Assembly: GCA_963576785.1 (NCBI GenBank)
Contig: OY756142.1
Location: 1,116,001 to 1,180,000, forward strand
DNA length: 64,000 nucleotides
Direction of reading: 5' to 3'
DNA from: Chlorophyllum brunneum
Taxonomy: Eukaryota > Basidiomycota > Agaricomycetes > Agaricales > Agaricaceae
Both the position numbers and the translations under genes were made by a program. The notes under the pieces are model-generated. The model was not told the origin of the DNA and did no database searches. It saw nothing but the letters and a program-made list of their open reading frames with translations. Of the stretch, positions 11,792-22,913 are shown in pieces (the first letter of the stretch is position 1; every line of letters begins with the position of its first letter).

Positions 11792-12206
11792 GATTGAATG
11801 CAGCCTTCAGTAGTTCTGGCAAGCGTTATGGCTAGTGTGTGTTTTGTACGGTATTCGACCCTGCGTTTTTACTCAGTATCATATGGGACCCCGAGAAATT
11901 TGATATCCACATTCCTGGTTCCGCTGGTGAAGACTGTCGTGTGACCAGAAATCTGGCGTGTATTAGTGACCATGCGAAAGTTGAGAGGTAGGAAATCGTT
12001 CTTGCCCAACACCCGATAGTCCGAAACTGACAGGTTGCTTTGACAGCCCAATCCTCGGGGACATTGTTGACAGGGTCCGCCTTAAAAACTGTATGGGACC
12101 GTCAGGAGAGCAGGCCTGATTCGGTGCGAACGTGCGTCAAGGTGCTTACCGCTTATGGCAGGCGGCCAGCCTGGAAAACGTCTGGCTGTCGAACCTTCCC
12201 TTGGTC
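11792..12206. other. Stretch with no assigned gene
   Basis: 415 bp between U1-C and the VTC1 promoter. On the minus strand a frame is open from about 12051 to 11869 (ending KFLGVPYDTE), preceded in another frame by [16 protein letters not shown]; splice signals that would join them are poor. It could be a small or decayed minus-strand gene, or only the 3' region of U1-C. I cannot decide. Confidence 0.3.
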
Positions 12207-12214
12207 TATATATA
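12207..12214 (+). promoter_or_regulatory. TATA box of VTC1
   Basis: TATATATA lies 60 bp before the VTC1 start codon, in the sequence ggtcTATATATAggg. Position and match suit a core promoter element; few genes in this window have one so clear. Confidence 0.55.
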
Positions 12215-12274
12215 GGGCCAATTCGCCGTCGGTTCCCCTTCTCCTTTTCACCAATTCCTTGCAAAAGGTGCTGC

Positions 12275-12877
12275 ATGTCAACGCAACCTCTCCTTCAACG
12301 TACGGCTACCAAGCGCATTGCGCTCCCCGTTCGTGTAGAACCCAAGGTCTCCTTTGCCAACGAACGGACTTTCCTATCATGGCTCCATTTCACCGTTGTC
12401 CTGGGAGGTCTTGCAGTCGGTCTGTTGAATTTTGGTGACAAAGTATGTATCTTTCTATCCTCTTATCCGACAGCGGGTCATGTTCATGTTGGGCACTCAG
12501 GTTGGCAAAATCAGTGCAGCTATGTTTTCCGTTGTTGGTCAGTCCTCTCTCGTCTGAGCACTGGAATTCACAAAAGGGTTAATTTGCGAGCAAAATCTAT
12601 CCAGCCATGGCAATCATGATTTACGCACTGTATACCTATCATTGGCGCGCTGCCTCAATCCGTCGCGGTGGACGTGGGCCATATGACGACAGACTGGGCC
12701 CAGTATGCTTCCGTACATTCTTCCTTCCTTCCCTATCCTGACTTTTCGACATACAGACTCTCCTATGCGTCGCTCTACTGGGTGCGCACTTCCGCGATTT
12801 CTCAGTCTGGTCTTGGGCTGACACTCATCACAGTTGCTGTCGTCATAAACTTCATCTTGAGGTTCACCGAGGGTTGA
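12275..12877 (+). CDS. VTC1: Vacuolar transporter chaperone subunit VTC1
   Basis: Small membrane subunit of the VTC polyphosphate polymerase complex at the vacuole. Four exons give about 123 residues, close to the 129 of yeast VTC1. Exon 1 (12275-12442) encodes [15 protein letters not shown], the conserved [17 protein letters not shown] segment and a first membrane helix ([17 protein letters not shown]). Then come [12 protein letters not shown], a second helix [16 protein letters not shown], the basic loop [15 protein letters not shown] and a third helix LLCVALLVAVVINF ending ILRFTEG at the TGA 12875-12877. The three helices and the basic patches are the hallmark of the family (DUF202). In yeast such genes answer to phosphate; no such site is claimed here. 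Confidence 0.93.
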
Positions 12878-13175
12878 ATGATCCTGAATTGAGGGACCGA
12901 AGTTATAGGATGACCCTGCCTTACACCGATTCCGGCCGCGTTGCTTTACCTTTCCTTCTCATATTCATAATTTCCCGACTCATGCACCGTTCGTCCATCT
13001 ATCTACGTACTCTGTTTGTATGGCATATCTACCTACCCAGACAGATTCTTGTACTCCTACAGCTAAGTTCGCTTCTGCCTCTTGGTATTTGGTCTCGTAG
13101 ACATATCTACTGAGGATACCGACATCGACCGACGTAACTAGTGAAACGATGTCAGCTGACTTGTTGGCCGAAGCA

Positions 13176-14924
13176 TCAGTGAGACTTTACCTGTTTACGA
13201 CTGCCCCTACCACTCCGTGCGCTAGCAACACTCTGTGCTCGATCATCCCCACCCACTTCACCCTCAACCATGTTTTCATCCAGGTCAATTCCTTCCCCTT
13301 TTGCGTCCTTCCCTCCCTCTTGTCCTTCCTTTAGACCAAGTCGAGATCTGAGCACCTGGATATCGTAGTCTACTTTGTCCACGACTCGTTTCATTTCGAT
13401 CAGAGCCACTGTGGCATCAAGGAGCGATTCGAGTTGCGCCACGGTGTCGCGTGTTGGCATGACTAGGCGGGTATGCGAGATGCCCAGCTCTGCCAGCGCC
13501 TGCGTGACTTTGGGTGCAATGACTGCCTTGGGTACTGGTAGCTTGAAAGAGCGTAAATATGCCGGCTGGTGTGCTGCTTTTGTGGCAGAAGTTGTGTTCG
13601 GAAGCTCTGTTCGAATGATACAGTTTTGAGCATCTGTAGATCAACCCGTCAGCCAAGCACCAGCTAGGATGAACTGTCAGAGCTTACCGAAAGCAACATT
13701 CTTCGTAGGCTGCGGTCTCTTGAGGGCTGGCGCACTAATATTGGATGCAGATGGTGTGGCCGGTGATTCAGACTCGAGGGCACTCTTCCTTTTCCTCTTG
13801 GGATCGAGGGCAGTAAACTGGCCGAGCGATGAGACATCGTCTTCCACGATATCCGGCAAACCGGAATCAATCCCAGCGAGTAACCTCAGGAGATCTTCCC
13901 TATCTTTCTTGAATCGACGTTCGGTTTGTTCTAACTTCTTGATTTCAATGTACAGTGCCTCTTCCTCGATAACCTGTTCTTGGGTTCGGTTTTCAAGACT
14001 TGTGAGATACTTTTTGCGTGTCAGTTCTCGTTCTATGAGGAATGAGGGGATTAATTTGAATAGCTTCGGATGGCTGCACACCTTTGTCAAACTGGAAACT
14101 TGACAATAGCATTGCTTTGCTTGTGTCGTCCCCTGCCCACGGCCGGTTTCGTACAAGCTTGCGGCAAACGCTGTAGTAACGATCTTTCAGGTCCTGTGAT
14201 AAGTGTTAGTCAACGTAGATATCACACAAATATTTAGATCGTTAGCGCACTTCTAAAGACCGTAGCAAGCCCCCTGGGTAGTCGTATCGGTCATGGATAA
14301 TATACCACCTCGAGTCAAAATCTCTGACCAGATTGAAAATATAATCGGTCTCTTCTTTCGTCCACTCTTTGTCTGTTGGTTTTTATTGAGCACCTCGTTT
14401 CAACGTGTGGCAGCAGTGTCTAACATGCCTTCGAGAAAACGCATGTACTCATCTTGAGAGTAGGTATAATTAGATGTTTGAACATTGTATTTTGCAAAAG
14501 GATAGTCTTTAATATACATTAGCGGTGTGTACAGTGTTAATGGCGGCATATGCACCTGCATCGGGATCCGAACTGGCTTTGACCCAGTGCCATAGTTCTA
14601 GGCCATCCGTTCGTGCATTGTTTTTGAAGGACCGTAACTCCCTTTGAGTGGGCCAATGAACGCTTGGAATGCAACTAATAACTGAAGGTCGCACCACTTT
14701 GTCCGCGTATCAACGCCGAGGTTTGGCTTTTGTTTTAGGCGGGGCTTGGAAAGCTGGGCTGCTAAACCAGGTGCAGAAGGACCGATGAGAGAGTATAGTT
14801 CGCGTGAGATGCCCTCCGGTTTCCTCACAGCTGATGTTCCCGGGCGTTTGGGCTGTGAGGAGCCTACCGAGGCATTTGCTTCAAGAGAAAGCGCGCTGCG
14901 AATGTCGGCAGCTGAAGCGTTCAT
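13176..14924 (-). CDS. SWC4: SWR1/NuA4 chromatin complex subunit SWC4 (DMAP1 family)
   Basis: Shared subunit of the SWR1 remodeller, which loads H2A.Z, and the NuA4 acetyltransferase. The N-terminal exon from 14924 reads MNASAADIRSALSL and KPEGISRELYSLIGPSAPGL, typical of DMAP1/SWC4. Next comes the SANT/Myb-like part KEWTKEETDYIFNLVRDF with SRWYIIHDRYDYPGG, then DLKDRYYSVCRKL. A long coiled region follows: RELTRKKYLTSLENRTQEQ with many Glu/Lys (about 13900-14050), then a Ser/Pro linker and the C-terminal helix VMPTRDTVAQLESLLDATVAL. The stop is at 13176. At least five introns are present. Its 3' end faces VTC1 across 298 bp, in which I see nothing coding; its 5' end faces the AAA ATPase gene across 224 bp. 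Confidence 0.9.
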
Positions 14925-15148
14925 GGTGGTGGATGAGAGGGAAGATAGTCACGTGCGCTCCAAGGAATCTGATGTGTGCTATTCTTGGACTCGGGTTGCC
15001 TCGAGTGCCGCAACATTGCTCACTCTGATTTCCCAACCCTCTCATCAACCACACCGTGCGGCGATATCAGGCCCTGTGGGAACACCTGCTCTGAACTCCT
15101 ACTCTCTAACAGCCACCAACAGTTCTACCCTTGCTCCCCACCCCGAAG

Positions 15149-17515
15149 ATGGATGATACCTTTGTCAATGTCTGGCTCGGTAGCGAAGAGACTGGCGACT
15201 CCAAGAAGGACTTTTATAAGTCTTGGATTGATAAAGGTCCGTCTGGACCCACGTTCAAACACATTTAGTATCCTGACCGATTACCCAGCGTCGGCCAAAC
15301 ACAGTGATCCCGCGCTCATTGGGTATGCCACCCTGGATATTTCCAAACGCTCCGCTAAAACTCATTAATATAGCGCCGACCGCCTTCGAAAGCTCTATCC
15401 TAAGCATTCAGTGGTCTCTACCAATGCATATGACCTCACCATCCTATCCTTCCCTGGACTCACAGCTACCCCACTCCCTAGCAGCCCTCTGATCACCGAC
15501 GTCTTATTTCTACCATTTGCGAGGAGCTTGCATGGAGTCCCAGGTGCATTGGTTGATCAGGTCAGGCTTGGAGCATTCGAGGTTGTGTGGCAGGTGAGCC
15601 AAATCCTTGTCCCAAGTATTCGAGAAGCTGACAATACGATAGCGCTACGAGTTCCTCCTTTATTTAGCGAGCGTGCGTAGCTACTTCAACGTTTTGAAGT
15701 TTGAAATTCTCATGAATTTGTAGTACCCAACACCATTCGGCGGCACCATAACCCAGTCATATATTCTTCATGACGGTAGGTAGAAACGGAGCTCACTATA
15801 ATAACATGTCTCAATGGGTCTGACACAGGACCGGAGGAACGGGCAAGATTACTTCTGCTCAGCATCGGGGCATGGTCCCACGAGCTCCACGATGAGGTCT
15901 GGGTTTTTAACCAAGGTTTCTGGAATAAGGATCATGGCCTTTGGGAAGAAATCCAGAAGGCTGATTGGAACGATGTTATCCTGAAGGAAGACTTCAAAGA
16001 GGTTTTGAAAAAGGACGTATACGGCTTCTTCTCGGCAGAGGAAGTATACAAAAAACTTTCTATTCCCTGGAAGGTAGATAGTTATGTCCTTACCTCCCTT
16101 CTACACGAAGCTCAAAGGCGCCCTTAGCGCGGTCTTATCATGTATGGACCTCCCGGTAAGCCATTGTCTTCGAGTGTCTCACTGCACGTTTGACCAAAAG
16201 CAGGAAACGGAAAGACAATCAGCGTTAAGGCCATCATGAAGTCCTGCAGCGAGAACGGATTCGTACCATTATATGTAAAGTCCTTCCAGAGCAAGTGCTG
16301 TCATACCTCTCTTATACGTTTTAATATCTGATTGCCCCTGCAGGCTGGAAAGGGGAAGAAGGCGCCATGGAGGACGTGTTCAATCAAGCCCGCCAAGTGT
16401 CACCTTCATGCTTGATTTTGGAGGACCTGGACAGCCTCATAAACGATCGTAACCGCTCGTATTTTCTGAACCAGCTTGACGGCCTTGAAGGTAACCACGG
16501 TTTGTTCATCCTCGGGACTACGAACCACTTCGACCGTCTGGACCCCGGCCTGAGCTCGCGCCCTAGCCGTTTCGATCGCAAATAGTAGGTAACCAGCCTG
16601 ACGACTCGGTTGTGGATGTTGACGTATTTCACAGCCTATTTGATGACCCGGACGGCGAAGAACGTACACTATATGCAAAGTACTGGCAGAACAAGCTTTC
16701 CGGCAACCCAGAAATTGATTTCCCAGATTCCCTCATACAATCCATCGCCGAGTTGACGCCTGGATTCAGTTTCGCCTACCTCAAGGAAGCTTTGTAAGTG
16801 AATTTTTCATTGTGACCAACACAGCCGGACATGAACGGACTTTTTTAGTGTATCAACTTTGGTCACACTTGCCGGTATTCCTTCAGACAAGCCATCCTTT
16901 GGACAGCTCCTCGAGGAACAGATCCGTGAGCTCCGAAAGCAACTTGACGAAGAAACACCCAAAAAAGATCGCGACGCAACGATGCCTACGAGCATAACCA
17001 CCCGCAGATCCCAGCAACTGAAGACTTCCGTCTCTCATAATGACCGTGATTATCGTACCTTGCTGGATGCCCTGAACAACCGCACCACAGAAGATAACCT
17101 CTGCGATAAAACGTATTGCTCGATCCAAACGTCAGAACCTCAACAACTTGATGCGGAAGCGCGACGAGTCCGTGTCCTACTTGACTCGCTATCCGACTCA
17201 GTCTCCAGTATGAGCACCTCGCCTCGTGTATATCGATCATTCGTTCCATGCGACACGCGACACGAAATGGGCGTTCACCCTGACAGTAAACCGAATCGTG
17301 CCTATGGTGAGCTATTCGATCGTCTTTACATACCCTCCCGACCTGATAATCAAGATACGGCGAGCAATCGGACTTCCCAACGCAGATTGCCGACCCCCCC
17401 TGGACCACCCGGGATGGGATGCATGTTTTCTGGATCCACACCTCCAGGGACCTGTACCCAGTCACCACCCGTGCGCCATGGTCGAAGCGATGTTGATGTC
17501 AGTGACTTGGCCTGA
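15149..17515 (+). CDS. BCS1-like AAA+ ATPase
   Basis: Mushroom-type relative of the mitochondrial BCS1 chaperone. Spliced blocks in order: an N-terminal part from MDDTFVNVWLGSEE at 15149; LRKLYPKHSVVSTNAYDLTI; QRYEFLLYLAS, YPTPFGGTITQSYILHD; LHDEVWVFNQGFWNKDH; ADWNDVILKEDFKEVLKKD; Walker A GPPGNGKT; Walker B CLILEDLDSLI; sensor GTTNHFDRLDP and arginine-containing SRPSRFDRK; and LTPGFSFAYLKEAL. The ATPase core is complete. A Ser/Arg/Pro-rich tail of about 200 residues runs to the stop at 17513-17515 and looks disordered. Such ATPases are expanded in mushroom genomes and their substrate is unknown. The first exons and the intron at about 15214-15269 are the least sure part; no clear N-terminal membrane helix is seen, unlike true BCS1. 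Confidence 0.82.
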
Positions 17516-17741
17516 CAGCTAATCATGCGTAGATTACCTGCGTCCCTCCCATATACTTTGTGTCTGAGTAAACCATAGTATCCGGCCTGTTTTACCCCCC
17601 GATGAGATTGTGTGCGCTTAATGTATCTTATCTTATCCTGATCTGGCAATGTCATGTGCGGCTCGATGAGTCAAATCCTCTAGCCATCCTCCCGCACCAT
17701 CCTACGCCACGGTTCGATTATCGAATACCTATACAGAGCAT

Positions 17742-20492
17742 ATGTCCAAGATAACGCCCGAGAACGAGCCTCTAATCCGCTTATTCCAATCTATCGGATT
17801 AACCCAATCAAAGGCTCTGGAAGCCGCCAAGTCCCAAAAGCCCTCTGCCATTCTGAAGGAAATAATTGACCAAAATGAAGCTATCTCAAGGGGCTTGGAC
17901 GAGAGGAGGGCGGGTTTAGTGGTGGCACTGGCCAGTGCACTGAGCAAGTCTCCGAATGTCTCAAGCTCGAAGAGGGATTACGTGCTGGAAAAAATCCTGA
18001 ACAGAGGCCTCAAGTCGGTTGATCAGGTTAACGGTATGTCCGGCTGCTATGTTCCTCGGCCAGAATATTTACCCTACCCAAAAACACAGCTGCAGTTAAA
18101 TACATTAACACTAACAAGACACCATTTGACGATGTTGATTTCGACAAGAATTGTGGTGTAGGTAAATTCTGCTTCCCTGACCATCATAAGTTCGAATAAA
18201 TCAGACTTTCTTGTAGGGTTCAGCATCACTTCTGAGGAACTTCTCGTGAGGGTCAAGGACTACATCGCCTCGATCACCGTAATTGGATGGACAAGTCTCG
18301 GCACAACTTTGAATTCGCTTCGTAGCAGTCCTGAGCTGCGATGGGCGAATCCTCTGGAGGTGAAGAACGCCGCTGAGCAGATATTTCTGGAAAAGCTCGG
18401 GCCAAAGGAGGCGGCAAAACCTAAGGTGGGTATATCTGTATATCTAATTATATCGCCCGCGAAAACGCACCCTCGCGTCTAGGAAACAAAGAAAGACTCG
18501 AAGAAGCCGGCAAAGCGAGAAACCCCCGTCGATGACTCGGCAAACGCACGCAAAGCAGTATTCGAGGAAGGCTTTTTGGGATCACTTCACAAGCCTAGGG
18601 AGAATCCCCAGATTCATCCTCATCTTATGGAACAACATCTTACGGCGACCAAGGGTGCTGTGTGGACAAGATTCCCACCCGAACCCAATGGTTATCTTCA
18701 TATTGGACATTCAAAGGCAATCTTTATCAATTTCGGATATGCAGCTCACCACGGAGGAAAATGTTATTTGCGATACGACGATACCAACCCCGAGAAAGAA
18801 GAGGAGCGGTACTTTGAGAGCATTTTGGAGATGGTCAGATGGCTTGGCTTTGAACCATGGAGGATCACTTATTCGAGTGATTACTTCGACGAATTGCATG
18901 GGTTTGCCGTGGAACTAATTAAGCGTGGTAAGGCTTATGTTTGTCACTGTACCCGTAAGCCGGTCCTTTCTGAATGCTCCCATGAAATGACGCTTAGCCC
19001 CGGAATATTTAGAGGAGGAAATCAAGGCTGACCGTGGTGAGAAGAAGGCGAAACCCCGCCCATGCGTCCACCGCGATCGGCCCATCGAGGAATCATTGAT
19101 AGAGTTCGAGAACATGAAGGCTGGCAAGTACAAGCCCAGGGAGGCAGCTCTCCGCATGAAACAAGACCTGGAAGATGGCAATCCCCAGATGTGGGATCTG
19201 ACCGCATACCGAGTTCTCGAGACGCGACATCATCGCACGCACGATAAATGGAGGATTTATCCCACGTACGATTTCACTCACTGTCTTGTCGACAGCTTGG
19301 AGAACATTTCGTGAGTATCTTCATCGACATGGACATCGCCACGACATTAAATATGATCAGACATTCGTTATGCACGACAGAGTTTATCGCTTCTCGCCAG
19401 TCCTACGATTGGCTATGCGATGCATTAGAGGTGTACAAGCCCAGACAGTCCGAGTACGGTCGTCTGAATCTCGAGGGAACTATCATGTCAAAGCGAAAGA
19501 TCTTGGCACTAGTAGAAGAGGGCTTCGTTAGTGGATGGGATGACCCTCGTCTTTATACCCTCAACGCCCTCCGTCGCCGCGGTGTCCCCCCAGGCGCCAT
19601 CCTTTCCTTCGTCGGCACCCTCGGCGTCTCTACTGCGGCCTCTAACATCGAAACCCCTCGTTTCGAGCAAACAGTTCGCCAGTACCTTGAAGGAACCGCA
19701 CCGCGTCTACTGATGGTCCTTCGTCCGCTTAAAGTCACAATCGAGAATCTCCCAGAGGACTATGTCCTTGTGGTCGAGAAGCCTCTACATCCCAAGATCC
19801 CGGAACTGGGGACAAGCAAGATTCCGTTCACCCGTACGATATATATTGAGCGTGATGACTTCCGACTCGAAAATTCGAAAGACTATTTCCGCCTTGCACC
19901 GGGGAAAACTGTCGGCTTGTTCCAAGCACCTTATCCTGTTACCTGCACTTCGTACAAGACTGATCCAATCACAGGGGGAGTCACTGAGCTTATCTGTAAG
20001 CTCGAAAACGAAGGATCTCAGAAGAAGCCCCAAGCTTTCATCCAATGGGTCGCTGAGCACACGCCCACAGGGAGCCCTGCAAGGATTGACGAAGTTCGCA
20101 TCTTCCACAGGCTTTTCACGAGTGATCGCCCTACCAGTGATTTCCGCAACGATATCAACCCGAGCAGCTTGGAAATCGTCAAGGGTGCCATCGTGGAACC
20201 TGGATTTTGGTCTCTGGCTAAGCGATCTATCCTACTAGCGCGAGGGGAAGCAGAGGAACGGACGATAAAAGCCCTGGTAGAGAACACGCCCGAGGTTACC
20301 AGCGCGCAGCTGGCGGGTAACGAATGTGTCAGGTTCCAGGGTCTTCGCATCGCCTATTTCGCAGTTGACAAAGATGCCCGTATCGCAACTATAGATGAAA
20401 TCGCTGGGGTGAATCCTGGAAGGAGACCAGGAGATTATTTGATTTTGAACCGGATCGTAAGCCTCAAGGAAGACTTGGGAAAATCCGGATGA
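17742..20492 (+). CDS. GLN4: Glutaminyl-tRNA synthetase, cytosolic
   Basis: Class I synthetase that charges tRNA-Gln with glutamine. The N-terminal appended domain ([19 protein letters not shown] ... [13 protein letters not shown]) is followed, after several introns, by a Lys-rich linker and the catalytic core: [17 protein letters not shown] with the HIGH signature, [14 protein letters not shown], and [17 protein letters not shown]. After the intron at about 19312-19362 comes the KMSKS-type loop ([11 protein letters not shown]). The anticodon-binding beta barrels follow in the long last exon, e.g. [13 protein letters not shown] and [10 protein letters not shown] parts, ending KEDLGKSG at the stop 20490-20492. 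All key motifs are present. It converges on alpha-tubulin, with 220 bp between stops. Confidence 0.95.
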
Positions 20493-20712
20493 TTTCCAGA
20501 CATCTAGCACCAGACAATTTTAGTAGACCTTCTAGCACCCTTCAATCGATTCGAAAAGATTAGAAATTAAACAGTAGGTTTTTCGGGAGAAATCGTGATA
20601 TTCCGCCATGAGAATGAGGTAGACGTGAAAAAATCGTGACAATGAATGTAGGAAATTATTACGAACTAAGCTCCAGAGGAAAATAGTAACGACGAAAAAA
20701 GCGGTGAAGTTA

Positions 20713-22456
20713 TCAGTACTCGGCTTCCTCAACATCTGCAGAGTCGATACCGACTTCCTCATAATCCTTTTCGAGGGCAGCCAGATCCTCACGAGCCTCG
20801 GAAAATTCACCTTCCTCCATACCCTCACCAACATACCAGTGCACGAAGGCACGCTTAGAATAGAGGAGATCGAACTTATGATCGAGACGGCTCCATGCAC
20901 TAGAGATGGCAGTGGTGTTGGAAAGCATGCACATACTGCGGGATACCTTGGCCAGATCACCACCAGGGACATGAGCAGGGGGCTCATTGCAGATACCGAG
21001 CTTGAAGCCAGTGGGACACCAGTCGACAAATTGGATGGTACGTTTGGTTTTGATGATGGCAACGGCAGCATTGACATCCTTGGGAACGACATCACCACGG
21101 TAGAGGAGAGCGCAAGCCACTATTAGGTGTGAGTATGGGATTGAGTCGAGGTCAGTATACCAACTTACTATATTTGCCTTCACGAGGGTCACACTTGACC
21201 ATCTGGTTACCTGGCTCGAAGCAGGAGAAAGTCATATCGGCGACGGAATTCTGCTCGTGGTGAGCCTTCTCGGCAGAGACGATAGGAGCGAAGGTAGCGA
21301 GAGGGAAGTGGATACGAGGGAAACTGAGAAAAATTAGGAACTAGCGCTGTCTCCAACTAGAAACTGGTGTATACGTACGGAACCAAGTTGGTTTGGAATT
21401 CGTTCAAATCGACATTGAGGGAACCGTCGAAACGCAGGGATGCAGTGATTGAGGAAACAACTTGAGCAATTAATCTGTTGAGATTGACAAGACTAGGAGA
21501 AGTGATGTTGAGGTTTTTTTTGCAGATGTCGTAAATGGCTTCATTATCAACCTATTTTGCAAGTATTACATTTCATTGTGCCTTGTTTCATGCTGAGTGA
21601 AACATACCATGAAGGAGCAGTCGGAGTGTTCAAGGGTAGTGTGCGTGGTAAGGACGGAATTGTAGGGCTCGACGACGGAGTTGGCTAAGGTGGGGGCAGG
21701 GTAGACACTGAACTCCAGCTTGGATTTCTTCCCATAATCAGTCGAAAGGCGCTCGAGAATGAGAGCGCCAAAACCAGAACCAGTTCCACCACCGAATGAG
21801 TGGAAGACAAAGAAGCCTTGGAGGCCGGAACAGTTGTCTGCAAGGCGGCGAACTTTGTCCATCACAGTGTCAATCTGCTCCTTGCCGATGGTGTAATGGC
21901 CACGAGCGTCTACAACGTGTTAAATATCCCAATTAGGAAATCTTCAAATCAACTTAATCAGGCCATACGCACAGTTGCTGGCAGCGTCTTCCTTGCCAGT
22001 GACAAGAGTCTCGGGATGGAATAGGCTCCTGTACGGGCCATTCCTTACTTCATCGATGACGTTGGGCTCTAGATCGATGTAGAGCGAACGGGGTACATGC
22101 TTCCCAGCAGCAGTCTCTGAAAAGAAAGTGCTGAAGCCATCATCGTTTTGCGAGGGGGAGCCCTCAATAAGGCGACCATCGGTCTGAAATGCACGTAGGA
22201 ATGGTGAATTCGCTAACACTCAAATGAGTCACATACGCTCAAACCGTGCTCAACGGTGTAAAGCTCCCCTGTGATAATCGGATCAGCATCAGGCCGCTTT
22301 CAAGACAGTCAATAAAACGTGTGCCGCGAGAAATAGACGCGTTTCTCGCGACACGGCATAAAGTGGGTTGAAACACGTTAGAGGACCGTACTTACAGCAG
22401 GCATTACCAATCTGGACACCAGCCTGACCGACGTGCACAGAGATGACTTCACGCAT
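20713..22456 (-). CDS. TUB1: Alpha-tubulin
   Basis: Microtubule subunit. The start at 22456 reads [20 protein letters not shown], followed by short exons split by introns. Seen in order: EHGL before [35 protein letters not shown], the tubulin signature with [13 protein letters not shown] ([12 protein letters not shown]-phosphate loop), [39 protein letters not shown], and [16 protein letters not shown]. The C terminus ends in acidic ... [10 protein letters not shown] with the terminal Tyr kept. [15 protein letters not shown] marks alpha rather than beta tubulin. At least six introns are present, dense at the 5' end as is usual for fungal tubulins. Confidence 0.95.
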
Positions 22457-22913
22457 TTTCAGAACAAACTAGGGCTGTGATGTTCAGAGAAGGTTAGAAG
22501 GTGGGGAATGCGCAAAGACACGAGAACCTACTGGCAAGAAGATCGAGAAGGGTTGGAGAGATACTGCAGTGGCCAGGACAAGGACAAGAAACGCACCACT
22601 CTCATAAATTATACCACATGTTTTCCCACGGTCAACCCTTGTCGCACATGACTGGTCTGTGCGCCCTTTCATTTGCGTCACATTCGGTGTTAGTTGCTCG
22701 GGTCATGTAGGACAGGCCAGCACTATGACAATAAATCCTGCATAACCCTGATATTTTACATACTATTTACATACTAAAAAGTGCATATGTCGATGTCTAC
22801 GTATATCTCGGATAGCCTAGATTGGATCCAACGGAAGCTATTGGTGTTTGGCACCACCCTTTCTTCTAAACAACATTGGCCAGACATTCTGAGGGCGCCA
22901 TCCGTTGTGTGCA
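22457..22913. promoter_or_regulatory. Divergent promoter region of alpha-tubulin and CFT2
   Basis: 457 bp between two start codons pointing away from each other. Apart from an AT-rich run at about 22750-22775 I see no distinct element, and no gene. Confidence 0.45.

Noticed and set aside
12050..12066. A tcctcggggacat word resembling the 5' end of U6 snRNA.
   Set aside because: The rest of U6, including the ACAGAGA box, is absent.
12874..13113. A 79-codon frame straight after VTC1.
   Set aside because: It overlaps the VTC1 stop and has no recognisable feature; it is most likely 3' untranslated region.
17705..17725. A ggttcgattatcg word as the T arm of a tRNA.
   Set aside because: No matching acceptor, D or anticodon arms occur around it.
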